From Anodontia alba (Eukaryota; Mollusca; Bivalvia; Lucinida; Lucinidae), in assembly GCA_964016985.1 (NCBI GenBank), contig OZ024827.1, forward strand, positions 22,771,275 through 22,835,274: a stretch of 64,000 nt of DNA, written 5' to 3'. Both the position numbers and the translations under genes were made by a program. The notes under the pieces were generated by a model that did not search any database, was not told the DNA's origin, and saw only the letters and a program-made list of their open reading frames with translations. The stretch's first letter is position 1; each line of letters starts with the position of its first letter. Shown here piece by piece: positions 1-12,650 of this stretch.

Positions 1-204
1 GCATTAATCCTTAAAATGCCAAGAAAAACTGCATCTGAAAATGTCGTCTGTTTATGTCGTCTGCTGAATATTCTTGCAAACTTTTCAAACCTATTTTTGC
101 ATACAGGCAAACAGTGTGGACACACTGTTTGCAAAAATGACTTTTTAAATCACGAGCAGGAGAAAGCAGACGACAGTAGTTGTGATTGGCGCTTTAAGGG
201 TTAA
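1..204. mobile_element. MITE with CCTTAAA-type inverted ends
   Basis: TTAATCCTTAAAATGCC at 5-21 is the imperfect inverse of GGCGCTTTAAGGGTTAA at 188-204. The same ends (CCCTTAAAGTGC/GCACTTTAAGGG) bound a related copy at 62517-62726. No coding content. Confidence 0.7.
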
Positions 205-214
205 TACATAGCTC

Positions 215-335
215 CAAGTAAGAGGAGGTATCCAGATAATATGTTTCTTATTTCTCCATGAAAACATGTTGTGGGTACTCATAAGAAGTGTCTCATATAA
301 TGTTTTCATGGAGAAAATAAAAAAAAATATCATTA
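215..335. repeat. Hairpin MITE family 1 (degenerate copy) and exon 1 upstream sequence
   Basis: TTTCTTATTTCTCCATGAAA and its inverse around 305-325 flank a shortened core containing GTTGTGGGTACTCAT. This family recurs at 3431-3540, 14173-14287, 17340-17472, 22657-22806, 54206-54322, 57965-58085, 61586-61740 and 62938-63090. Bases 336-402 hold the branch and pyrimidine region of exon 1. Confidence 0.75.
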
Positions 336-402
336 CTTTGCAGGTGAAAAAAGGACCTTATCTGCAGTTATGATGAATATATGGCTGTCATTTTTTTTTT
401 AG

Positions 403-3249
403 ATGGCTTCCATAGGAGCAGGTGTTCAGCTGCGACGCATGCAGCTGAAGAAAGATGTGTGTCGGCTCCTTTCAAACCATCCCAATGGTGTGGAAAAAAA
501 CAAACTGTGGAATGTACTTAGAACAGAACTAGGTAGATTAGTTTGTGCGAAGGATTATTGTCTTAGGAAAATGAATGACATTCTAATGGCATGGGATGAT
601 GAGATAGAGGAATATGGAAATCCTAAACATCCTCTGTTAAGACTCAGGCAGCAGTCTGGAGACGGTGCTAACCTAGGTGCTGAGAGACCACTGAAACCAG
701 ATACATGTAATAGGGAAATGTTTCCAATATTGGAAGGATTAAAATTGGGTGAGAATAAATCAAATAGTGAAAAAGTGGAAAACAAACATTCAAGTGAGCA
801 AGAACAGGAGTATAATAACTTTTTATCTCTTGCTGGTACCAGTGTGTCTGCTGCACAAAACATGACAGAAACACAAACAGCAAAGACAGTAGGGTATCAG
901 AGTTTTGCTAAAGCTACAGGAAAAAAATCTGCTGTAGAATCCTCAATCATTTTTAACGTGGAATTGAAGAGAACAATTGTTGAAGAGTTCAGTAAGATTG
1001 GACCAACTAGTAGTATAAAACTTAGTGTCCTTTGGAAACAGGTTTGTAATCAACTGGGTGAAATCCCAAAACATGTGTTCAAAGCAAAGCTGGAAACCTT
1101 TAAGGACTTTTTAGAAGTTGATGCTCCTACTGGATCAGAGGCAGAGGAATCCTATAGGCTTCAAGATTATACAATTACAAGCTTAAGTCAGCAAATCCCA
1201 GTGAGTAAGGTGTTTAATCTACACAGTACCTTTCATGCTGGACCCTTACCAGATGATGTTCATAATCAGAGTCAAATGGACTATAATAAACCTGATCTTA
1301 GTGAAAAAGATGCTGCACTTCTAAGACCAGCTCTCTTGGATTTGCTTCTAGACTTACCATCTGGATTAAACTACAGTGCAATTAGAAAAATGGCCCTAAG
1401 TAACTTTGGAGTAAAACTGAGTGAAGATCATTTGAATAAGCATTTCAGTGATATGCTGGAAAAGACAGGGAAAAGCTACAAATTGAAATTACAGAAAGAG
1501 CTTACAAAAAATGCAACCAATGGAAATAGTGAAGGAGAAGATGATGATGATGTAGTTGCTGAAGGACCAAAAATTGATGTTGAATGGCAGGACAAAGGAA
1601 GAATTGCAGCACTTAGAGAGGCTGTTGTGAATATACTAAAACCCTTTCCAGGTGGGAAAAAATGGGGTTCACTAAGCAAATTACTCTCTGAACAAATTGA
1701 CACTCATAAATTAAAGAAAAAGGTTGTTTGTCATCTCTGTAATGATATTATTGAGCAGATTGGAAAAACATATGTACTGAAACTACCAGTAGGGAGTAGT
1801 TGTGTTGGTGCAGCCTCATCAGATAAAGTGGATAAAGTAGTTAAATTTCGTCAGCTTGATGATAATAAAGTTGCAAAACTTAAAGAAGGCCTGTTGACTA
1901 TACTTGAAAAATATCATCCAACTGGAATAACATACCATAAAATTAGACATGAGTTGAACGTATATTTTAAACTTTATGTAAGGGAAGACCAAATGTTGCA
2001 ATATTTTAGTGATATACTAGTAAAGGTGGGTGATTTTTACAACTTGAAGAGACAAATAGAACCAGAGAAACAAACTGACATGGGAACTCTAAGAGAAAAG
2101 CCAACAGCTATGGATCTGATGTCTGTGGCATCAGGGTGGGGCCAGCCTGCTGGAGCAGCTAGAAAAGAAAAGTCATCAGAAAATGTAATAGACTTAACCA
2201 ATGAAACTTCTGCTTCTGTTGTTCAACAAAAGCAAGTTTTAAAGCAGGATTTCATCTCATTTAATACAGATTCTTCCGAAACCATTGATTTGACTGATGA
2301 TAACACTTCAGTTTCAGAAATTCCACAAAACAGACAAAACCTGAATGCCCAGTCCTACTATGGTACAGGAAGTATGCCAGCAAGTCTTCTGGGTCCAGGC
2401 CCTTCTAGTCTATTACAGCAGAGACCAAGTCTAATTCTAGGGCAGTCAATACCTACTGGACTGCCAGTATTTAGCCCAGGTCCAGTACCACAAGGCTCCC
2501 AAATAACAGCAATGGATTGTACACCAGCCACAAATAAATCACACAAAATCCCTTTCTATGGAAAGGATTCTGAAGGATTTGATGCTGGATTCTGGAACGT
2601 AGTTGTGGACTTGACAGTAGAACCAATTGTGAAAAAAGAATTTGAAACAAAAGAAATCATAACACAACCAGTCTTTTTACCCAGAGGTCAGAGGCCAAGT
2701 GCAGATATGGTTGAAACTATTGCTAAAGAGTGTATAGAAGTTCTAGCGAATGCTAATGAATATGTTTCTCCAGAGAGAGTGGAAAAGCTGTTATGCCAGA
2801 GATTTGGTGTGTATAATGTAAGACCACTTGGTTTTATGTATCCAGATAGAATAGGTTGCATAAATGAAATGTATAGGATCACAAATAAGATCAACTCATA
2901 TATCTATACTTTTGTAAAAACTAGAAGCATATGCACCTTATTTGAACTACGGGAATGCTTGCGTGAATTTGTTCCTAACAATGAAGATTTTTCTAATCTG
3001 AAGTTAGGACCTTTACAAAGGTTTCCAGTGGTTTGGGAACAGTTCCGTTTTCCACCAAATCAAGAAATAATCCCAGAGATAAAAAGTCCAGATATTATTG
3101 AGCACTTCCGGAACTATTTGTGTAAAAAGAATAAGTGGGCTTCTCGCTTGGAGCTGGAGGATTTCATGAACTATTTAGTGGAGATATATTCTGCTGATAA
3201 TGCCTACTACCTTGGTGTAAGAATACGAAGTTTGCCACTTGCTGCACAG
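403..3249 (+). CDS. Exon 1 (first coding exon), 949 codons: winged-helix repeats, SIM-like motifs, NOV-type module
   Basis: The ATG sits directly after a pyrimidine-rich tract and AG (401-402), so it opens an exon and 5' UTR exons probably lie upstream. Five diverged repeats of about 65 residues begin near residues 15, 187, 301, 397 and 486. They share the pattern L-x2-L-x-I-L ... G-(I/L)-x-Y ... F-x-D-(I/M)-L-x-K-x-G-x-x-Y-x-L-K, typical of small winged-helix domains of the LOTUS/OST-HTH type, which bind RNA or protein partners. Low-complexity linkers carry VIDLT (595-599), TIDLTDD (627-633) and VVVDLTVE (733-740), which look like SUMO-interaction motifs. Residues 767-949 form the conserved NOV-like module (KINSYIYTF ... 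LKLGPLQRFPVV ... LGVRIRSLPLAA). The donor is CAG/GTATGT at 3250; without splicing the frame stops 8 codons later. A role in RNA or chromatin biology is only inferred. Confidence 0.8.
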
Positions 3250-3430
3250 GTATGTTCACATGTATTAATTGGGTAGTATTAAGCGAAAACATGCCTTCAA
3301 GCACATGCAAAATGTGCAGATTCAGATCTTCCTGCTCACGTGCAACATATCATCCAGGCCTTTGCTTTCCATAGAAACCTTCTCGAGGAATTGTTAAGGG
3401 GGAGTATTTGGTGATAATTATGGATGATTT
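3250..3430. other. Start of intron 1, no recognised element
   Basis: After the donor at 3250 I see no gene or repeat in this short stretch. Confidence 0.5.
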
Positions 3431-3540
3431 TCTCCAGTTCTCCATAAAAACATATGTTGTGGGTACTCATTAGAAGCGCCTTGATGAGGCGCTTCTAATG
3501 AGTACCCACAACATATGCTATGGAGAAATAAGAAAAATAT
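3431..3540. repeat. Hairpin MITE family 1, complete
   Basis: Arms TGTTGTGGGTACTCATTAGA and its inverse around a short AGCGCCTTGATGAGGCGCT loop; ends in GGAGAAATAAGAAAAAT. Near-perfect palindrome. Confidence 0.85.
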
Positions 3541-3779
3541 CCCAGAATTATCACTGAATACTCCTACTGAACAAAATTTCTCTGATTCTATAGTGTCCAG
3601 TCATTCTGACTGTGGACAGTGAAGGCCCTGATTAGACTGAGTGGATGCATAGGCTGATCTGGGTCATCGCTTTCATCATAAGCCTGAAGACATATTTTCG
3701 CATGGCACGACCCAACAAACTCTTTCATCATGTACCTGTATAAACATGAAAATAGAATGTAAAGGCAGGGGATCATTTT

Positions 3780-4300
3780 GCCTATATATCTATTTAGACA
3801 TGGTCACCAGGGGGCAGGGCTTAGTTTCTCTATATATCAGTATAGAAAAATTTTAAAACCTTCTTGTCAGAAACTACTGGACTGATTTCAGTATTACATG
3901 TACTTGGCAGAAATGCTCTTTTGGTGTCCCTCTTCCAAGATTGTTCAAACAGCCATGATTCGTCGAAAAACATGGCCACTTGGGAACGGGGCTTATTTTC
4001 CCTATATATCTGTATAGAAAACCTTAAAAATCTTCATGTCAGAAACCACTGGACCGGTTTCAATATTCATGTAATACAGCCAAAATGTTGCTTTGGTGAT
4101 CCTCTACCAAGATTGTTCAAGCCATCATGAGAAGTCAAAAATTATGGCCGCCAAGGGGCGGGACTAATTTTGAAAAACCTTATCGGAAACCGTTAGGCCT
4201 AGGGCTTCCAAATTTGGTATGTAGCTTTATCTAGTGGTCTTATACCAAGATTGTTCCAATTTAAGCCCTGGGATCAGAAATGGCCCCTACCCGGGTGTCA
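3780..4300. repeat. Tandem core repeats, about 170 bp x 3
   Basis: The block CTATATATC-GTATAGAAAA, then CTTCTTGTCAGAAACTACTG, ATTGTTCAA and ATGGCCACTTGGG-type text recurs three times with moderate divergence. This style of core repeat belongs to pearl/CvA-like elements; no ends were identified. Bases 4310-4370 are half of hairpin MITE family 1. Confidence 0.7.
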
Positions 4301-4370
4301 TTTAGTTAGCTGAGGCGCTTCTAATGAGTACCCACAACATACGTTTTCATCAAGAAATAAGAAAAATATT

Positions 4371-4854
4371 TACCTGCATGCAGATACTCTTGTCTAGACC
4401 TATGAATTAATAGAAGTGTTATACCTCAACTCAAATAGAGCAAATGCCAAGACAGTGCTCCAGCTAGGATTTGAGGGGGGCAGAGGGGTGCCAGGTAGGG
4501 CACTTTTTGTGTGGTCATACAAGAATGAGGGCACCACGTGTCATGTAATGTGCTTAGTATCAGTATCAATATGTTACAAAATATGCCATTCCATAATAAA
4601 TACCTCAAAAATAGAGTACACATAAAACTGATCTTTAAACATTGATAACTCTTTTAATTTTGGTCCGATTTTCATGAAATTTTCACCAAAATGTAAGGTT
4701 TTATGTCTGTAGTTGAAATAAGGCAGAGGGGCAGCAGGAGAAGGCAAGAGGGGCGGCCTGCCCCTCCATATAGGGCTAGCTGGAGCACTGCAAGATCAGT
4801 CTGCACAGTTGTGCAGTCTGATCGAGGACAGCTGTCTGCTTTCAGAATCCTTCA
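4371..4854. other. Intron 1 segment without a recognised gene
   Basis: Contains a palindromic ATCAGTCTGCACAGTTGTGC-type fragment near 4793 and little else that I can name. Confidence 0.5.
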
Positions 4855-5050
4855 ACCCTTGTCATGCTGAATAAATTAAGAGGACATGCCCAGTTCAAAT
4901 TTTCAGCCAATCAGATTACCTAATCCAGATTGTTGATATAAATTCACATACAAAATGTAGTTCAGATCAGTTGGCGTCTTCAGAAGCCAAATGGCCTGGA
5001 TCTACACTGTTTGCAAAGGCAGGGTATATTTTGGCTCAGCAGGACAAGGG
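4855..5050. mobile_element. piggyBac-like MITE (CCCTTGTC... ends)
   Basis: Ends CCCTTGTCATGCTGAATAAA and CAGCAGGACAAGGG, with the inner sequence CAGCCAATCAGATTAC and a partial GATCAGTTGGC palindrome. Other copies show TTAA duplications (see 43686-43891). Confidence 0.8.
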
Positions 5051-7965
5051 TATATACCAAAGTCCCTTATCAGATTGTACTCTCTGGCTGATCTAGGTCT
5101 TTACTGTTAGCATATTCCAAGAAAGCATATTTTTCTCATTATGTGACTCAGATAGAGTAAACAAAAGCCATTGTTTTACAGACAGATGGTTGAATGCTAA
5201 TAACAGGCTGTACACATTTTTAGCTAACCTCAGGATGAGCTATTGTGATCACTTTTCGTTTGTCGTCCGTCCTTGCGTTCATCCGTTAACATTTTCAAAT
5301 GACTTCTCTCTGAGCCACTTTTGCTCAAATTTCATGTGGAGACTCCTTTGGGTGGGGGAACGAAAGATTGCTAAAATGGTCAGGGTCTGTTGACCAAGAT
5401 GGCAGCCATGCCCATATATGGTAAAAACCTTTAAAAATGTTCTTCTCCAGAACTGAGGAAACATTGGGGCTGATCTTTGTACCAGTCATCAGGGACGGGA
5501 GGTCTACCAAAATTGCTAAAAGAATTGTTGTGCATTGAAGTTTGATCTTTTTACGGCAAGGTCAGGTTCGCTTCCCTATGCATTTGTTTGAGCCCCATAC
5601 ATTTTAATGGGAAAATTGTTGAGAATTTCAAACTACTTCTCCTCTGAAGCCTTTGAGCCAATTTTGCTCAAATTTCATATGGAGCCACCTTAGGGTGGGG
5701 AAATAAAAGATTACTAAAATTGCCACTGTCCGTTGACCAAGATGGCCGCCATGCCCATATATGGTAAAAACCTTTAAAAATCTTCTCCAGAACCGAGAAT
5801 GCCTTGGGGCTGAATCTTTGCACAAATCATCGGGGACGAGGTCTACCAAAGTTGCTAAAAAAATAGTTGTATGTTGACATTTGGTCTTTTTACGGCAAGG
5901 TCAAGTTTGCTTCCCTATGCATTTGTATGAACCCCATACATTTGAATGGGAAAATTGTTGAGAATTTCAAAGTGCTTCTCCTCTGAAGCCACTGAGCCAA
6001 ATTTGCTCAACTTTCATATGGAGCCTTCTTAGGTTGGGGGAACGAAAGATTGCTAAAATGGTTGAGGTTCATTGACCAAGATGGCCTTCATGCCCATATT
6101 TGGTAAAACCCTTTAAAAATCTTCTCCAGAACCAGGATGCCTTGGGGCTGAATCTGTGCTCAAATCATCGGGGACAGGAGATCTACCAGATGTGCTAAAA
6201 AGATTGTCGTATGTTGACATTTGACCTTTTTACCCAAGGTCAAGTTTGCTTCCCTATGCATTTATATGAGCCCCATAACATTTGTATGGGAAAATTGTTG
6301 AGAATTTCAGACGACTTCTCCTCTGAAGCCACTGAGCCAAATTTGCTCCAGTTTTATGTGGAGCCTCCACAGGTTTAAAAATCTTCTTCTCCAGAACCAA
6401 GGATGCCTTGGGGCTAAATATTTGCACAAATCATTGGGGACAGGAGATCAACCAAAGTTGCTAAAATGATTGTCATACTTTGACATTTGACCTTTTTACG
6501 TCAAGGTCATGTTTGCTTCCTTGTGCATTTGTATGAGCCCCATACATTTGTATGGGACAATTATTGAGAATTTCAAACAACTTCTCCTCTGAAGCCGCTG
6601 AGCCAGATTTGCTCAAAATTTCATATGGAGCCTCCATACGTCAGGGGAATGAAAGATTTCTGAAATGGTAGCAGCCCGCTGACCAAGATGCTGGCTTTCT
6701 TGCCCATATATGGTAAAAAAACATTAAAAATCTTCTTCTCCAGTATCCAGGATGCCATGGGGCTGAATCTTTGCACAAATTATCGGGGATGGGAGAGCTG
6801 CCAGAATTGCTAGAATGATTGTTGTACATTGATGTTTGACCTTTGTACGGCAAGGTCATGTTTGGTTCCCTGTGCATTTATTTGAGCCTCATACATTTAT
6901 ATGGAAAAATTGTTGAGAATTTCAAATGACTTCCCTTCTGAAGCTGCTGAGCCAATTATGCTCAAATTTTATATTGCGCCTCCTTAGGTTGGGGGCAATT
7001 AAAGATTGCTAAGATGGTTGCGATCCATTGACCATATATGGTAAAAAACTTTTAAAAAAATTTTTCTCCAGAGCCTTCGGGCTTAATCTGTGCACTGATC
7101 ATTTGGGACGGGTGGTCTTCCAAAATTGTTAAAATGATGATCCTACTTTGACCTTTGACCTTTTTACGAGAAGGTCAAATTTGCTTCCTCATGCATTTGT
7201 ATGGGTTTTATAAATTAATATTGGAGAAATGTTAAGAATTCATATTTTGGACATTCTCTTCTAAAGACTATAATCCATTTGGGTTGAAACTTGTTGAGGA
7301 GCATCAGGCCACCTAAGAAACACAAAATAGCTAAAACTGAGCCGATTGAAATCCAAGATGGCTGCCACAGCATGCCCCACCCCCTTCACTTCATAAATGG
7401 CCTAATATCTGAGAAACCATTCAGATCCCCACCCATATTGACATAGACATAGTTCCCTGGTGATTTGCCCCAGCCTCTTCTAGTTCAAAAAAGGCTATAT
7501 ATCTCAGAAACCCATATGATCCCCACCACTAAACCATATATATTGTTGTTCCTTATGATAAGAAGCATCCAGTGACTCAGACCAGGGGTCCCTTGCGGGT
7601 ATGCCCCAACACATCATCTCATAAAAGGCCTCATATCTCAGAAACCGTTCAGATCACCACCCCTAAAACATATATACCCTTGCTTCTTATGGTAAGAAGC
7701 ATTCAGTGACATAGACTGTGGGAGTGGGGGGGGGGGTCCCCCAGGCTTATGCCCCACACCCCACAGTCATAAAAGGCATAATATCTCAGACACTGCTCAG
7801 ATCCCCACCCCTAAACCATATATACTCTTGCTCCTTATAATAAGATACATTCAATGACATAGACTGGGGGTCCTCCAGGGGTATGCCCCAACCCCCTCCA
7901 AGTCATAAAAGGCTAATATCTCAAAAACCATTGGGCTCCCCACCCCTAAACTATATATATTGTTA

Positions 7966-10505
7966 TTATAGCCCCACTTTGAAAAAGTGGGGCTATACTG
8001 GATTTGCCATGTCCTTCCGTGATTCCATGGTTCCATGACACCATGATTCCATCATTCTGTTATTCCATGCAAAATTAAAATGCATTTTGCTTAATTAATG
8101 TTTGTGGTCCTACTTCAATGAAACTTATACCATACTTGGTCCCTAAGGTAAGGAAGGTGTAATAGCAGAATAGTCACCAAGGGCCCATAACTCTTGGAGT
8201 TATGTCCCTTGGTAGGTTTTCAAATTTTGCCATTCTTGAAAATTTTTGCAACAGATTTCTCAGGAACTATGAAAGCTAGAAAGCTCAAAAGTTTGTTTAA
8301 AGATGGACAATGACATGATGTTTACCGGAATAAGGGTCAAGGGTCCATAACTCTTGGAGTTATGTCCCTTGATAGGTTTTCAAAATTTAAGATGCATTTT
8401 GCTTTATAACTTCTATGTTTGTGCTCCTACTACAATGAACCTTATACCACACTTGGTCCCTACGGTAAGGAAGGTGTAGTAACAGAATAGTGGCCAAGGG
8501 CCCATAACTCTGGAGTTATGTCCTTTGGTAGGTTTTCAAATTTTGCCATTCTTGAAAATTTTTGTAACAGATTTCTCAGGAACTATGAAAGCTCGCAAGC
8601 TGAAAATTCATATAAACATGGACAATGACTTGATGAATAGTATTTACTGTCATATGGGTCAAGGGTCCATAACTCTTGGAGTTATGTCCCTTGATAGGTC
8701 TTCAAAATTTAAGGTGCATTTCACTTACAAACTTTTATGTTCGTTGTTCTACTTCAGTGCAACTTTACCACCCTTGGTCTCTAAGATAAGGAAAGTGTAG
8801 TAGCAGAATAGTCAACAAGGGCCCATAACTCTTGGAGTTGTGTCCCTTAGTAGGTTTTCAAATTTTGCCATTCTTGAATTTTTTGTATCAGATTTCTCAG
8901 GAACTATGAAATCTAGAAAGCTGAAAGTTTGTATAAAGATGGACAATGACTCGATGTATAGTGTATACCAGAATAGGGGTCAAGGGTCCATAACTCTTGG
9001 AGTTATGTCCCTTGATAGGTTTTTTAAAATCTAAGATGGATTTTGCTCACAAACTTTTATGTATGTGGCTCTACTTCAATGAACCTTTTACCACACTTGG
9101 TCTCTAAGGTAAGGAAGATATATACTCCTCAAAATAATTTAAGGAACACAAGTTTTATTTCCCCTTTGAAATGCGACCCTCAAGTTTTACTATTATTTCA
9201 TGGACAAAACTGAAAGTCTCAGCCCTATTTCAATCAGCTCAACATGTTCGCAACATGTTCAGCTACAAAAGTGTCAATGGCATCAACAACGCCAGATCAA
9301 AAGATTCTCAGAAAAATGGGAATTTCCAAAAAAAGGATTTTTACCCCTTCATTTCATAAAAGTTTTTTCACAATACCGGAAAAATTCTTTGTTTAATGAA
9401 AACAATACTCTGTCACACACAAAGTCATGCAAACTCAACTTTCATTCAAGTAAAAGACACACAGATATGGCCAGAAAAGGAGACCAACCCTTTGAGAGGC
9501 TAAAAATGCCTCGAAAGTTCCCCATAGACAATGAATAATCTGTAGAGGGTACCTCTAGTAAAATGTGCGTTTCTTGATAACAAGTGAGGCTTTCTCTATG
9601 AGTTTTTCACATTTGGTAGCCCAGACATCACTTTTGACGCGAAAATGTAATTTTTTAATTTTTGGGTAAAAAGTAGTGTTTTTTGCAAATTTTAAAATGA
9701 AATTTTTTATTTCAAATTTTTTGTTTGAAACACTCCTTTAGGGCTTCCTTTTAAAGAAACATTCAACGATATTTTGATATCTTCTGTGGTTTTGCCCATA
9801 CACCCGGCCAAAGTTTGTATATATGGAAATTTGCACACTATGTGGTCCTTAAATTATTTTGAGGAGTATAGTAGCAGAATAGTGGCCAAGGGCCCATAAC
9901 TCTTGCAGTTATGTCCCTGAGTAGGTTTTCAAATTTTGCCATTGTTAGAAATTTTTGTAAGAGAGTTCTCAGGAACTATGAAAGCTAGAAAGCTGAAAGA
10001 TCATATAAACAGGGACATTGACAGGATGTATTGTGTATACTGGAATAGTGGTCAAGGGTCCATAACTCTTTGAGTTATGTCCCTTGATAGGTGTTCTAAT
10101 TGTGCCATTCTTGAAAATTTTTGTATCAGATTTCTCAGGAACTATGCAAGCTAGAAAGCTGAAAGTTTGTATAAACATAGAAAATGACTTGCTGTATTGT
10201 GTATACCCGAATGGGGGCCTAGGGTCCATAACTCTTGGAGTTTTGTCCCTTGGTAGGTTTTCAAAAAATTAAAATGTGGTCCTATCTCGATGAAACATAT
10301 CACACTTTAAACTAAAGAAGGTGTAATGGCAGAACAGGGGCCAAGGGGCTATAACTCAAAGAGTTGTGCCATATTACCATGTCCTACAGTGATGTACCTG
10401 GTAAGCATGAATTCAAAATATTTCAATACTATGGGTCTTTCTCTTCTAAAAGCGCTGCAGCGGGGCTATAGTCAAGTGGGGTTATAGTCAGATCCTGTGA
10501 CAGCT
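7966..10505. mobile_element. Second pearl-like element inserted in the 125-bp array
   Basis: Left end is the palindrome AGCCCCACTTTG-AAAAA-GTGGGGCT, followed by a TTCCATG-rich microsatellite. The cores contain ACTCTTGGAGTTATGTCCCT and TTTCTCAGGAACTATGAAAG, repeated about seven times. The right end near 10460-10485 is CGGGGCTATAGTCAAGTGGG. The flanking array resumes at 10506 with TTCCGTATGATAA, the continuation of the broken unit. Confidence 0.75.
9123..9868. mobile_element. TA-flanked inverted-repeat DNA element, 746 bp
   Basis: Ends TACTCCTCAAAATAATTTAA and its exact inverse (TTAAATTATTTTGAGGAGTA); a TA stands on both sides. It interrupts a core unit whose flanks AAGGAAGA and GTAGCAGAATAG are adjacent in sister units. 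No transposase is visible, so it is non-autonomous; TA duplication fits the Tc1/mariner group. Confidence 0.85.
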
Positions 10506-11335
10506 CTAGTTCCGTATGATAAATGACGCATAGACCAGGGGTCTCACGGGGGTATGCCCTACCCCCTTCAGTTTATAAAAGGTCTAATATCTCAGAAGCA
10601 GTTCAGATACCCACCCATAAACCATATATATTGTTGTTCATTATGACTAAACCAGAGACACTTGCTGGGATTCCCCAGTGGGACGCCTCATTCCCTTCAC
10701 TTCATAAAAGGCCTAATATCTCAGAAATTGTTCAGATCCCCACCCCTAAACCATATATATTGTTGTTCCTTAAGACCCATCCAGTGACACTGATCTGGGG
10801 TTCCCCAGGGGGCTACCCCAAACCCCTTCATTTCATAAAAGGCCAAATATTCTAGAAAACCTTCAGATCCCCACCCCTAAACCATATACATGTATATTCT
10901 TGTTCCCTATGATAAGGTGCATCCAATGACACTGACCATAGGTCCCCAGGGGATATGCCTCACCCCCTCCAGTCTATATAATGTTAGAAACCATTCAGAA
11001 TCCCACCCCTAAACCATATATATTATTGTTCATAATGATAAGATGCTTTCCTTGACACTGACCATGTTGGATTATGCTCTGCCCCTCTAGTTCACATAAG
11101 GCTTAATAACTCGGAAACCATTCAGATCCCCACTTAAATGATGATCTTTTTATTACTTGCAATGACAGACTTGAAAAAAATGTTGTATAACACATCTGCA
11201 GTGGTTATTTCATTCAAGTGAGCTAGCCATGGCCCATGGACCTCTTGTTATCTATCCTTGTATTTGCTTGATTAAACAGTAATAGCTCCAGTCAACGACT
11301 CAAACATTGCAACCTAATAAAAGGCGGCTCCTTAC

Positions 11336-11416
11336 CATTTTGCAAGATTCTTTGAGAAAAATTATCACAACAAGAGTCTTATTGTGATAGTTTTCTTAAA
11401 GAATCTTGCAAAATGG
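11336..11416. repeat. Long perfect-arm hairpin
   Basis: CCATTTTGCAAGATTCTTT and its inverse flank a loop that itself holds TATCACAA/TTGTGATA. Confidence 0.9.
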
Positions 11417-11665
11417 AAAATGCTCATCTGATGAGACATAGCAGTAGTTTTCCTATTATCTCCCTAATGCCAGATAAAGCACTTGTAAGGTAGACCAAAT
11501 ATTAACTAGGTCCTTCTAATTGGATTTCTCTGATTTTTTCATAGTTCCTTAATGGACATTAAACAGTTTTTAGCTTTAATTTTTTTCCACATCCATATAA
11601 AAGATTTATTAACTTTATATATTTTTTTGCACAAGAAATATTTCTTTTTGGTACTTTAGAAGCTT

Positions 11666-11822
11666 TATACCAGAGCCCTAGATAAGCTTTTTTTTCTAAA
11701 TTGAGTATTTACTCATCCAAATTTTGCTAATTGGGTTTTCTGATTTTGAATTGGGTAAATAAAAAAAAATACCCATGAGTAAATAACCAATTTAGAAAAA
11801 AGCTTATCTAGGGCTCTGCTAT
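11666..11822. repeat. Inverted-repeat element with AGAGCCCTAGATAAGC ends
   Basis: AGAGCCCTAGATAAGCTTTT is repeated in inverse at about 11795-11817; the inner part also pairs (GGGTAAAT/ATTTACTC-like). Short MITE or foldback. Confidence 0.8.
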
Positions 11823-11839
11823 AGTCGTACAACATGAAA

Positions 11840-12650
11840 ATCACAACAAGGGAATGAAGCATAGCTGAAAAAATTTCCCGCCTATCGTGGGATTCAAACT
11901 CGGTCTGTCCGGATAAAAATCTAGTGCTCTAACCACTGAGCCAAAGAGTCGACTTCCTGACACAGTAGTTATAGATTGAATGTACATGTATACCTACAAG
12001 CTATGGGTAATCTCCAAGGCAGATGATCAAAGGTAGGAGTGCTAGGCTATAATACTCCCCCTTTTCAAGGAAGTCATTATGATGGCATAAAGCCATTCTT
12101 GGCAAAGTAAAGTCCTATGCTGGACCAGCCCCCTTGTCAAAAATTTCCTGCCTATAGTGAGAATTGAACCTGGTCTGTCCAGACAAAAATCCATTGCTCT
12201 AACCTCTGAGCCAAAGAGTAGACTCTCTGACGCAGTTGTCAGAGAGTGAATATATACCTACAAGCTATTCAAAATCTGCCAAGGCAGATTATCGAAGGTA
12301 GGAGTGCTAGACAGTAACACTCCCCCTTTTCAAGGAATTCATCATTTATGATGATAAGAAGCCATTTTCAGCAAAATAAAGTCCTTTCCCGGATGAGCCC
12401 CCATCTTACGATATGAAAGTTGTGACGAAGGAATGAAGCATAGTTGAAAAAATTTCCTGTCTGTGGTATGATTTTAACTTGGTCTGTCCGGATAAAAATC
12501 CAGTGCTCAAACCACTGGGCCAAAGAGTCGACTCCCTGACGTAAGTGTCAGAGATTGAATATATACACAAATGTACTTACAAGCAATGCTGAATCTGCCA
12601 AGGCAGATAATTGATGGTAGGAGTGCTAGGCCATAACAATAGGCACATGA
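11840..12650 (-). repeat. Three tandem copies (~300 bp) of a tRNA-derived SINE-like unit
   Basis: Read on the minus strand each unit has TGGCTCAGTGGTTAGAGCA (A-box-like) and a B-box-like GTTTGAATCCCAC, i.e. a tRNA head. The units also share CTCCCCCTTTTCAAGGAA and GTAGGAGTGCTAGG. The third copy is cut at about 12650. Too diverged and unfoldable as a tRNA gene. Confidence 0.75.

Larger units (their letters stand above)
5225..11255. mobile_element. Large pearl/CvA-like element with two tandem-core types, interrupted
   Basis: It opens with a GTCCGTCC/TCATCCG-type microsatellite (5255-5290). Then follow about six cores of ~340 bp (starts GAGAATTTCAAAC near 5620, 5960, 6300, 6565, 6915) and a second core type of ~125 bp (CAGATCCCCACCCCTAAACC) at 7320-7965 and again 10505-11145. 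It ends near 11250 in CCATGGCCCATGGACCTCTT, a hairpin end of the kind seen in pearl-like elements. The 125-bp array is split by the next element. Confidence 0.7.

Noticed and set aside
555..883. Antisense frames opposite exon 1
   Set aside because: Shadows of the strong + strand coding frame.
9171..9538. Short frames inside the TA-flanked element
   Set aside because: No transposase motif (no DDE spacing, no helix-turn-helix); chance frames.
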